Assembly: GCA_023053545.1 (NCBI GenBank)
Contig: JAKZAN010000004.1
Coordinates: 3,224,001-3,288,000 of the forward strand
DNA length: 64,000 nt
Direction: 5' to 3'
Origin: Lepidurus packardi
Lineage: Eukaryota; Arthropoda; Branchiopoda; Notostraca; Triopsidae
Positions 27,000 to 36,802 of the stretch are shown piece after piece. The position numbers and the translations under genes were made by a program. How positions within the stretch are numbered: position 1 is the first letter of the stretch; the number at the start of each line of letters is the position of its first letter. The notes under the pieces were generated by a model. It was not told the origin of the DNA. It saw only the letters and a list, made by a program, of their open reading frames with translations, and did not search any database.

Positions 27000-28226
27000 T
27001 TAGCGTCCATAGCCAGAAGACGAGCCGCCTCCAACATATACAGGAGCGGAATAGGTAGGGACTGGAACTGCTGCACCATACGAATTACCGCTACCGCCGT
27101 GTCCGCCACTTCCATATCCACCTCCGACAGCTCCGCCATATCCGCCACCGACAGATCCTCCATGGCCGCCGCTTCCATATCCACCTCCAACAGAGCCACC
27201 ATAACCGCCGGCATGGCCGCCGCCGACAGCTCCACCATAACCGCCTCCAACAGCTCCGCCATGACCGCCTCCTACAGCTCCACCATAGCCGCCTCCAACA
27301 GCTCCGCCATGGCCGCCTCCAACAGCTCCGCCGTAACCGCCTCCGACGGCTCCGCCATATCCGCCGCCTCCGGAGGAGCCGCCATATCCGCCTCCAACAG
27401 ATCCGCCATGACCGCCTCCAACAGCTCCGCCGTAACCACCTCCGACGGCTCCGCCATATCCGCCGCCTCCGGAGGAGCCGCCATATCCGCCTCCAACAGC
27501 TCCGCCATGGCCGCCTCCAACAGCTCCACTATAACCGCCTCCTACGGCTCCGCCATATCCGCCCCCTCCGGAGGAGCCACCGTATCCACTGCCTCCGGAA
27601 GAACCGCCATATCCGCCACCTCCGGAGGAGCCACCATACCCGCCACCTCCGGAAGAGCCGCCATATCCGCCTCCATGGCCGCCTCCGACAGCTCCACCAT
27701 AACCGCCGCCTTGAGAAGATCCACCATAACCAGCAGATCCTTTACCACCGTGACCGCCTCCTATTCCAGCACCTCCATAGGCAGGGGCATAACTGCTGCC
27801 TCCAGCATGGGACGCTCCCCCACCGTAACTTCCTCCACTAGCTCCACCGCCGTAGCCACCCACTCCGGCTCCAGCGTCATAGCCATCCCCTCCACCTCCA
27901 TAACTAGCTGTTAAAAAAAAATAAATAAAAATTAAAGTAATGTACTTGTTCAACATGGGTTTAACCAACCAAATAACTTACGAGAACGTTTGCCTGCTTT
28001 GTCCGCCGAGCTTTGTCCAAGGAAGACACAAAGCACCAATACAGATGCTACCTGTAAAGGATTCGAAGATGTTCAATTATATATGCATTATATAATGAAA
28101 TATAGTGAAATTGTATATACATTAATTATATGTACATTATATAATTATATATTAAATATAAATTTTCTTCCATTCAAGAATTTGTGCGAAAAAAAGTATA
28201 AAAATTCTTACCTGAAATGCCTTCAT
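27000..28226 (-). CDS. Secreted glycine-rich repeat protein (cuticle or matrix type)
   Basis: Exons (minus strand) 28212-28226, 27982-28051 and 27000-27907 give 330 residues. The start MKAFQ is split from the rest of a clear signal peptide (VASVLVLCVFLGQSS) by the first intron; a basic DKAGKRS segment follows, possibly a propeptide cleavage site. The rest is low-complexity Gly/Tyr/Ser repeats built from two alternating units, GGYGGSSGGG and GGYGGAVGGG, with some GHGG variants, ending in a proline/valine-rich segment and SSSGYGR. Such proteins are common in arthropod cuticle, eggshell or secreted adhesive; which one cannot be told. Long open frames on the opposite strand and in other frames are artefacts of the GC-rich repeat. 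Confidence 0.88.
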
Positions 28227-30628
28227 TGTGGAATGCCTTTTCTAAGGATTCAATGAAATACACAGAAATATAAACAGGACTTTAAATAGTTTGAATTGCT
28301 CAAGCTAATGTTTGCTGTTGGATTGCTGAGGCTGTTCTGGCTTGCAATTCTCTTGCGGTAAGCCTCTTTTATACCAAGAATACTGGCCAGCTCCAAGATG
28401 GAGAAGGTAGGAGAGAAAGTGAAGAACTAGAAGAAGTACCTTTTCACTAATGTTTTCTTGTGGCGAAACGAAGGTGCGGAAGCAGGGGAATACCTTGTTT
28501 TTGTTACAGATGGACGCGCACGTTCAAAATAGATTCAAAATTGTGCCTTGTGTTACGATTCGCCTAGTCACGCCGGTCGCTTTCGGTTATGAAAAGGTTT
28601 CTACTTATTCCCGGAGGCTTCCGCAAATAATCGTGCCCATCACCAGACCGAAGATAATATGGGTAACGGTGCTTCTAGGCCTTTTTTGTTCTCACCTTTT
28701 CATCTCCCTTCTACATTTTACTTCTACTTACTTTTGTGCTAAACACGAAGGTAATTTCGCACACAAACCCCAACAAAAAGCGATTGATTCCTAGAAGTTG
28801 CAAGGAAGCGTCTCTTTTTTATTTTCCCAGACCGACATGTTGCAAAAATATGGGTCAGTTTGGCATTTCCTGTTGCAAAGTCAGAACGTTCAAGTTTTCC
28901 GGCTAGTTGTTCAGCCGTTTCTAATATGCTCCACACTTTCGTCTTGGTTCACGAGATGATTATCACGTTTTTAGACTATAGTCATAGAAAAGCCTTGAAC
29001 CTCGCATTTGGACTAACAAAATAAAGGAGCCAAGTATAACAAATGGAGCAGTTCAAGTGTACAAGGAAGAGAAAATCCCACTGCATGCGACATCGTCACT
29101 TTGTTATTTAACTAGTGAGCGAAGATTTGGAAATCAAAAAGCAAAACGTCGGAATTCGATTGCGTGGTGAAAGTTGATGCAATATTCTATAACCTGAAAA
29201 CTATATCAGAGTATAAGGAAAAAGCGGAAATGATAAACAAGTATTATACCGGTTTTAGTTATTCCATTTGACGAGAATTAAGCAACAAGAAAATTGTGTT
29301 TGCATGAAGAGCTGCAGTATGGGAACTATGATACTAAGTACAATAATTTTAATTAATAATTGCAAACATTTCCTCAGAATGGGTTGCTGAGTAGTGTCTG
29401 TCTTCCTAGTAATTTGACTACTAATTCAGCGTGAAATACTGAAGCAACAAAAGGAAGGATATTTTTTTTTCTTCTTATCCTTGATAGTTCCTTACTAAAG
29501 TGCCACGCGACAGCTGCAAATGCTTGTAAATTATTTTTCTGTTTATCAACTTAATGATAAATCTGGTTGCCAGCCTTCTCAGTGCAGCATAAGAACTGGT
29601 CGCATTAGAAAGTTTGGAACATCTATCTAAAAAGTTCTTTGGCTCTTATACGACTATAGTGTCCCTCAGGAACTTTCATTTTCACGCCCAGTTACAAGTG
29701 CAAGTATTATCTTCAATCGAGAACACATTCATTTGAAATTTATATACAAACTTTAAGGAATTTCTTCAAGTCTTTCGCGCTTTAATTAAACACATCAAAA
29801 ATGAAACTCTGAGGTGTAACCCTCGTTCAAAGCAGATTTCTCCGAATTTAATTATGACGCAATCTGATCGGTCTTTAAGGCTTCGGTACCTTTTTCCTCG
29901 GCTTTTGGCGAATATTTGGTGCTTTATGAAGGTCCATGATAGTTTCCATAACACCCTAAAGGATCCTTATATTTCTGAATTTAGTTCTGAAAAAGTTCGG
30001 TACCTTTGCAATCTGTTATATCTGTTCTAAACGCTAAAAATATCCATCGTAAAGTAATAACTAAAGTAGTTTTAGTAGCTTAGTTTGCTGTACTAGGATA
30101 TCATGGGGAAAGGCGAAATATTCTTACCTAAGTACTACAATAGATTCGTACAGAGTTATACAGAATTTTGACAGTAATTTAGCTAATGACAGTAAGCAGG
30201 CAACGACGGTCTTTCTTTTTAAGATTTACCGTCACTAATTTGAATAAAGCACATAAATTTTTCCTCTACGCAAAAAAGCAAAATCGCAAATTTGGAAGAA
30301 GACATGCGTAGACATTAATTTTTATTTTTTGGAAGATTTAACACAAAAGAGGAAGCGATAATAACAGTATTCCATTTGTCCTTTTATGCGCAGAAGCAAC
30401 GTGCATTGTTTCATAGACACCAACGTAATGCACTGCCCGCTCGCTAGACGTAGCGTGGGTGCAAAAGGCTAAGCTGATAAGCTATACGGGAGCCTGAAAG
30501 TTATTTGATTGTACATTTATGACGAGTGCAAAAATGCCGTGTACAGTATTAAATTATACCTGTTGGATTCTTGTATTCACAAGCAAAATCAAAATGATGG
30601 TTGAACTAACACTTTCTTGTTTTTTTAG
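28227..30628. other. Intergenic region, nothing recognised
   Basis: Upstream flank of the glycine-rich gene and about 2 kb of AT-rich DNA. The short open frames show no domain, signal or compositional support. Confidence 0.5.
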
Positions 30629-31521
30629 ATACTCTCTTGCCAAGTCATTTAACAATCCAAAATACCGCTACAGAAATACTCCTACCTATTAGTGTCATTG
30701 TTTTCCTACGAAACCAATCAAAGGATGGATAAAAGCAGTAGTTGAATTTACTGACAGCATTAGTAATCTTTCAATTTGAAACATACTTTCCCAAATGATT
30801 TTCTTTCAAATTAAACGTAGATGAGCTCAACTGGCGTGATCCTGATGATCATGGAGTTTTTACCCGGAAAGCTACCGAACATGCTCTTATGTGGGTTTTC
30901 TTCGGATTCAGCGGATTGATAGACCTACTAACGCACTATTTCCCTCACATAACGCCTTGCAACTTGGATCACATATCTTTAGCCGTATGCTTCTTTATGA
31001 AGTATTGGTTCTTGGGTAACCACAAGCACGGCAAAGATATGTTAAACATTGCTGTATTGATTTCATACCTCTTTTCACTCTGTTGATCCTTCTTTAATAG
31101 AGCCCTTTTACAGGTTCACGGATTCTTACAAACATTAGACCTCGCTGAACTCGTAGCCACGTTATCAGAGATTTTCTGGAGTGCATCAGTGGTACCAGCT
31201 TTGATTCGTGGCGCATTTGCTGCCGTACTGGGTACCTAGTTTGTGAATATAGGCTTGATTCTGTACCCGTCCTCTGGAATCATTACTAGGGATGATTCAG
31301 ACCTTGACCAACTAATGTTAGTAGCTAGTCTATTTGGGTTCCACTTCATTCTAGCTCTATTGTGCACTCTGATACTAATGTTCATTGTTCACTACCGCAT
31401 GCAATCACTTGTCAGAAAATTGGACCTTAAAGCTGCCTACAATGAATACCTCGAGCCTTATATGATTTTTTTGCAAAGTGAAGCTGACGAAACAATTGGG
31501 AAGGAAACGAAATGTATATAA
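30629..31521 (+). pseudogene. TMEM45-family paralogue with two in-frame TAG codons
   Basis: Three exon-like blocks match exons 2-4 of the intact TMEM45 gene 6 kb upstream: from 30629 (YSLAKSFNNPKYRYRN), 30821 to about 31050 (DELNWRD ... KYWFLGNHKHGKD) and 31114-31521 (VHGFLQTLDL ... RMQSLVRKLDLK). Splice acceptors are conserved. In-frame TAG occurs at 30690-30692 and at 31237-31239, where the intact gene has the Trp of GTWVAQVG. Exon 1 is not found. The rest of the reading frame is well kept, so decay is recent or partial. It could instead be a gene reconstructed with sequence errors, but two stops plus a missing exon favour a pseudogene. Confidence 0.8.
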
Positions 31522-32368
31522 TAGGTCGTACTCTCTCTATTGTTTTGTGAATACACGTTTAGCACCTGTTTTTGTGCTTAAAGAGTACAGCATGTGTAGT
31601 ATCATCAAATTTATTATATTTTCTTTTGTTTACAAGATTATATATGGATAGGGAGCTTATATGCATTTCTGTTTTTTAAATAATTATACTTATGTAAAAA
31701 TTTAACTAGTTCCCTAATTGACCAATATGCTGCAAAAGTAGTACAAGGGATCAATCTATATTGCCGCGGTGTGGCTATAATCGAGGCTAAATAACTTTAA
31801 TTTTAGAAGGCTATTCAAATTTAGTTTAGTTTAGATTGGGATAACGTGTATCAGTTTTGTATAAAAAGGAAAAGAAGAGAAAGTGAAGTGAAGACGACGA
31901 CGAATTAAGAGTACACTGGGAAGAAGAATATAAGGATACAAGCCAAGGAATCTCATATGAAGTCGGCAGTTTTGCCAAGAAATACAATAAGCCAGACTTT
32001 TATTTCGTTTAATTACAGGAATTGGACAGAAAGACTTGGAAACGTAGTGCTCCTTATTACAATGAGAGAAGGCAAGCGTTTCCTATACCTGTAGGAAACT
32101 TTGATTAATGTAATCAAATACGTTGCTGCATTGTTAGTTTTCAAATATAAAATACATCTTTTGCCGACTGTTTAACTTACTTGTACTTTCGGTTTATGTA
32201 TTTCGTCTACCTGTAGTGACACTTGAGATGTCCTGCAAGTAATAATTCTATAACTTAAAGTAACTAAAGCATGTAGTCTACTTATTGTAGAGGAAGACAT
32301 TGTAACGTTTGGACTTCGGTTGCAGCTGGTTTAATTTTGAAATTTTAAGTTTTACTGTAACTACGAAT
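31522..32368. other. Intergenic region, nothing recognised
   Basis: AT-rich spacer between the TMEM45 pseudogene and the FkbM-domain gene. No coding signal. Confidence 0.5.
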
Positions 32369-33513
32369 ATGGGCCGGTTGAAAAGAGGACAATGCTTGCT
32401 TCTTAGCATACCAACAGTAGGTTTGTTTGTTTTTTACAGAATGGTTTCGTTGAGGTCATCTGGAAGTCTTTCAGTGATCCACAGTCCGGTTAATTGCACA
32501 CTAGGTAAGTGGTCAAATACAACAGTTAATTTAAATGGAGTTTATATGGAGTTTAAACAAGAGTACATAAATACCGGGAAAGTGAGCCAAGACGACGAAT
32601 GCTTGCTAAAAATAATCCGAACCCAATTCGTTTACCCACCCAGTAAAGAACAACTGACGTTAACGAATCCGAAAACCCTTTTCAATTCGCAAGGGGGGCA
32701 AGTGAAACGAATATTAAGAATTTTGAACAACAAAGTAACATAAATAGAAAGTTAATTGCATTTACTTGGAACTAAACGTATTCTTGATGCAGAAGAACGG
32801 ATTCTTTATCGAATCTGGCGCATTCAATGGCGAATTTTATTCCAATACGTTGTACTTGGAAAGATTTTTAAATTGGCAAGGGATCCTGATCGAACCTATT
32901 CCAAAGCAGTGGCGTAAAATACTCTCGAAAAATCGTAAAGCTTGGGTTGTAGCTGCTGGGTTAAGTTCAACACCATTTCCTCAAAAAGTATGCCTGGATA
33001 CACAGCATATTATGCATTTTATGGAGTCCCATTTTACTTGCAGTTGCGGTTCCGGGACCAGCACGTTTTAAGCCAAATCTTAAAAGGAAACGAGCCGAAA
33101 TCACACTTTTCCGAAGTAGAAGTGCAATGTTTCCCATTATATTCAATACTATTAGCCTTGGGTATGCAAAATACGAAAATTGACTACTTTAGCTTAGACG
33201 TAGAAGGTGCCGAATTCGACATCTTACGCTCTACACCTTGGGATAAAATCGATGTCAAAGTAGAGCCTTGTTTTAACCTCAAATTTCATAGCTTAATGTG
33301 TAATTTTCTTTAAAGACCTTGACAGTGGAATATGGATTAAACTCGGATGTAGGGCAACCAGATGCCATGAGAAAGTTTATGGAAGACAACCGTTACCATG
33401 TGAGTGAACTCATTACGGGACAACATGTAGTACAAGATTTCGTGTTTGTAAAAGATGTAGATTACGCATGTATATTTCCTTTTTGGTTTGTATGCAAAAT
33501 CAGTAGAAAATAA
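32369..33513 (+). CDS. FkbM-domain methyltransferase-like type II membrane protein (Star-like)
   Basis: Exons 32369-32734, 32793-32987, 33044-33259 and 33316-33513, all phase 0, give 324 residues. After a short cytosolic start (MGRLKRGQ) there is one hydrophobic anchor, a linker with possible N-glycosylation sites (NCT, NTT), then the FkbM/Methyltransf_21 fold: GFFIESGAFNGE (SAM-binding motif I), ERFLNWQGILIEPIP, FPLYSILLALG, IDYFSLDVEGAEFDIL and the TVEYG strand. Drosophila Star and many crustacean secretory-pathway proteins share this layout. Star works in EGF-ligand trafficking; whether this one methylates anything is unknown. Intron 32988-33043 is only 56 nt and reading through it gives a false frameshift. 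Confidence 0.82.
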
Positions 33514-34105
33514 GTTGATTAAAAATACTGATGTAAATGTACAGTAGTGTACCAGTAAAAGTATACATAGGAAGATGCCCGAGTTTTAAACCAAGTTTGA
33601 CTTGACACACGGGCTCCGTACAAGTATCGATGGAGTCATAAGAAGTAATATTGGGATATAATACCCAGTTTGTGCTCGCTGAACCGGGAAAATTCGTCCC
33701 ACAAACGCACTGCATTGAAGTCTTTCTTTGGCCTGATAAAAAAATACCTTGAATTTCCTACCCATCCTATAATAATATTGTACAGGTTTTACCCCTGTAT
33801 GCGAAGTAGGCCTCCCCAGCCACCGTGCATCTTGCACGTGCCTGATCCAACGCAATCCCGCAAAACAATCCAGAGTGAGCCACGTTGACCGTCTTGGTAA
33901 AACACTGTTGGGTAGCATTGTAAGCGAAAGATGCGCAAGACTGAGCCCGGCATAAAACGGCGCATTCCATTGCAGAAGTTCGCGAAGATTGCGTCACCAT
34001 GCTGACACTATTCATAAGGCTTTCCAAGCCAGGCGGACGACCCACATTAGAAAAGCATTGAAATCCGATGGTCTGAGCTGATGGAGCGGAGCCACGGTTT
34101 CCATA
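33500..34105 (-). CDS. PAN/apple-domain protein, partial model
   Basis: Two phase-compatible exons on the minus strand: about 33793-34105 and 33500-33732. The first has a PAN-like cysteine pattern (MECAVLCRAQSCASFAYNATQQCF) with several further Cys; the second adds CVCGTNFPG and DTCTEPVCQ. PAN domains bind carbohydrate or protein in secreted proteins. No in-frame ATG or signal peptide is seen, so a 5' exon is missing from the model. The modelled 3' end overlaps the convergent FkbM gene by 14 nt, so the true end may be spliced differently. Confidence 0.5.
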
Positions 34106-34140
34106 TTAGTAATAGAAGGTTAGGACAGAATTCAATCTAA

Positions 34141-34690
34141 AACTAGTAGTTTTTGAGTCTTCTTTCCAACTTTATTAGTGTGAAGCAGAACGTAATAGCG
34201 CAGTATAGTAGGCACGCTGAGTTCCAAGTCTCTGGATTTTGTAATCTGAAGGTTGACCGTGCCTTGCTGCAGGGAAACCGTTTAAATTTTTCGTACGAGT
34301 AATGGTATATACAGAATAATGATACTGCAAGTAATCGGTAAGCCGTTGTTCAACATAAACGCTCATTATCGGAAATCCGTATCAGGGTTGCAAACCTTCG
34401 TACACCTAGAATTTTAGTTTCGAACCCCATTTTGTAAACGAATTAATTAATTGATAATTCACAGTTAGAGCTATTTGGTACCTCTCGGAAGGAATTACAG
34501 CGATCAAGGATGACCTTCGCCTATATACATGTTTTGGGCGAGAATCTTACTATAGAAAGGATGATATGAACGGACTTGAACGTAACGGAAAGTAAAAGCT
34601 ATGCCTTGGAAAACAGTCGCCCTTCCTTAAGGCGAACTGGAAGCGAAGGCGAAGTATCGAAGGTGCTCCAATTCCATCTTAAAATCAAGG
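34141..34690. other. Intergenic region with a dispersed repeat fragment
   Basis: Holds a short repeat at 34383-34411 whose inverted copy is at about 49258-49295. Otherwise it is the upstream flank of the cuticle gene. Confidence 0.5.
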
Positions 34691-34725
34691 TATAAAAGCG
34701 AGCTCCGTTGTTCAGTCAAATCAGT
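34691..34725 (+). promoter_or_regulatory. Core promoter of the cuticle protein gene (TATA and initiator)
   Basis: TATAAAAG at 34691-34698 is followed by an arthropod-type initiator TCAGTT at 34721-34726, with its A 32 nt from the start of TATA. The coding start is 37 nt further. This is the clearest TATA promoter in the window, fitting a strongly and periodically expressed cuticle gene. Confidence 0.75.
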
Positions 34726-34759
34726 TCAGTCTTCATTCTCTGATACTTCCAAAACAACA

Positions 34760-35330
34760 ATGAAATTCTTCTTGATCGCCGCTTTCTTGGCTGCTGCCTC
34801 CGCAGCTGCAGTGTACCCGAGCTACACCAAACACCCGGAGATCACCATCGTGAGCCAAAGCGATGTCCGCAACCCAGACGGAAGCAGCCAATGGAGGTAA
34901 AACGTCTATTACAAATCATCTTTGTGGTCGAATCCATCGATCTTTTATTCCTTTAATTCCTAGCTACGCTGGATCTGACGAAACGACCCGCGAAGAATCT
35001 CAAGTCCAGAAGCAGATCGGTTACGAATCTGGCAACACCAACCGTGGATCTTCCTACTGGGTATCCCCTGAAGGCCAGCGTTTCACTTTGACCTGGGCTG
35101 CCGACGAGAATGGCTTCCAGCCCAAGGGTGACCACTTGCCCGTTGCCCCTGAACACACCCCAGAAGTAGCTGCCGTCTGGGCCACCGTCCGTACCCCAAC
35201 CTACTCTGCCCCAGCTTATGCTGCCCCCGCTGCCTACCCTGCACCCGCTGCCTATCCTGCACCCGCTGCCTACCCTGCCCCCGCCGCCTACCGCGCCCCC
35301 GCTGCCTACCCTACTCCTGCCCGTTATTAA
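34760..35330 (+). CDS. Cuticle protein with Rebers-Riddiford chitin-binding domain
   Basis: Structural exoskeleton protein that binds chitin. Exons 34760-34896 and 34964-35330 give 167 residues. Signal peptide MKFFLIAAFLAAASA; then ITIVSQSDVRNPDGSSQW, and the RR consensus YWVSPEGQRFTLTWAADENGFQPKGDHLPVAPE, of RR-1-like type. The C-terminus has tandem AAYPAP hexapeptides that are nearly identical in DNA, a site prone to copy-number change. The single intron splits the domain just after the signal-peptide region, as is usual for this family. Confidence 0.94.
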
Positions 35331-36802
35331 ACTGCAATGAAAAAAGATTCCTATATATAAGGAATTTATTTATTAATACATATTTCAACCGCAAAATTAC
35401 TCCATGTGTGAATTAATTTACTTCAAAACTATATACATTTGAGTTTCAGTTTTATCTTATTTAATTTCAAATTAAATAAGGTAAAACTGAATTACTCGAA
35501 GTAATACATGAAAGTGAGCTAAAAAAAATGAACGCAAAATGCGAATTAGAAATACGTAAAAATTAAAGTACAAGAAACAAGTAGGTTTAAGAAAACAAGC
35601 GGTATCCAGTGTCAGAATGCAAAATTAGGATTTTTTGCGATTTTGGACCGGGCTCGGATCAAAATTTTTGCCGTAGCAACCTGTGGGAAACGGCGTCCCT
35701 CATAACGAACGCCGTCCTGGAACGGACTGCGTTCGTCATGTGAGGCACAGCTGTATAATCAAGTTGAACTACAATACACGAATAAAGAAAAATTTGAATT
35801 TAAAAAATAAAATATCAAGTAACTAACGAATTAACATTAGAAGTGAATAAAGTGGAACAGGGAAAAATAAATCAAACGCAATGCCATCAAGGGATATATT
35901 TATTGGAATCCACTAAGTACGTTTCGTTACCCCTGTATTTGAGAACTTTTGCATGTATACAAGTTAAATCTTCTTTTCTCCCAATCGCAAGTTTCCGTAT
36001 CTCTGAGGCGTCAATATCATTTTTTTTTCTTTTTATCTTCAAGATCGTTTTCTGTTTCCGATTCTTTTTCTCTCTTATATCTTCGAAAGTTAATGCCTCA
36101 ACCAGGAAAAGTAAACCACACACTGAAATTGCGGCTACGTGCCGCCTTTTTCAGCTCGGGAACATGGTCTTATAAGTCTAGATAACTACAATGATTCACC
36201 TCGCTCTTCTCTCTTTCTTGTTACTCTGAACGACTAAAAGTAATGCCATGAAACAGGTGGTTCAATCTTTTTTGTTGTTGCATATCCATGTCACAGACGA
36301 GTTATTGTCAATTTCGGGTTATAAAATGGATTACGAATAAACGTTTGCTCGCTTTTTTCTTAAGGAAAAAAACAAAACATAATAAGACCCGAAATGTTTT
36401 TCTTAAAGGGGGGTAAAGGGGAGGGAGGAGATTGAAAAAAAAGCAAGGGAAGAAGTTTCGGATCAGACGAGGAATACACTGATATGCTGACGTTTTTCTT
36501 CCTTTTGTTGTGGCGGTTTCAAACAAACTTTAAATCCATCTTCACTTCATTGGCGACTAGACCCGCAAAGCGTTGATTTCTGGGATCTTTCCCTTTTTTG
36601 TCTCTCTTCTCTTCTTAATCATTTTCCTTTCCATTCCACTGTTTTTCTTACAAGTCAAGAGTTTCCATTTGCTCTATAAAGGCCCGAAATAAATCAACAA
36701 GAAAAGAAGAATATCCCAGACTTTGGCCATAAAGAATAATAATAATAAAAAAATGGTGGGTCGGCCACAAAAGCCTAGCTGCCCTCCTTTTTCTTAAGTT
36801 TC
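35331..36802. other. Intergenic region between the cuticle gene and CSDE1
   Basis: Contains a near-perfect palindrome at 35447-35489 (arms 35447-35467 and 35469-35489, one G-U mismatch) downstream of the cuticle gene and the CSDE1 3' UTR near 36720-36802. No other gene recognised. Confidence 0.5.

Noticed and set aside
27099..27914. 271-residue open frame on the plus strand opposite the glycine-rich gene
   Set aside because: Composition (Ser/Ala/Thr runs) is the direct complement of the glycine repeat. The minus-strand frame has a signal peptide, introns in phase and a sensible protein end.
28450..28794. 114-residue open frame in the intergenic region
   Set aside because: No domain, no splice context, ordinary composition. 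Likely chance.
33001..33071. Frameshift in the FkbM methyltransferase gene
   Set aside because: A 56-nt GT-AG intron (32988-33043) explains the frame change exactly and restores the conserved FPLYSILLALG region.
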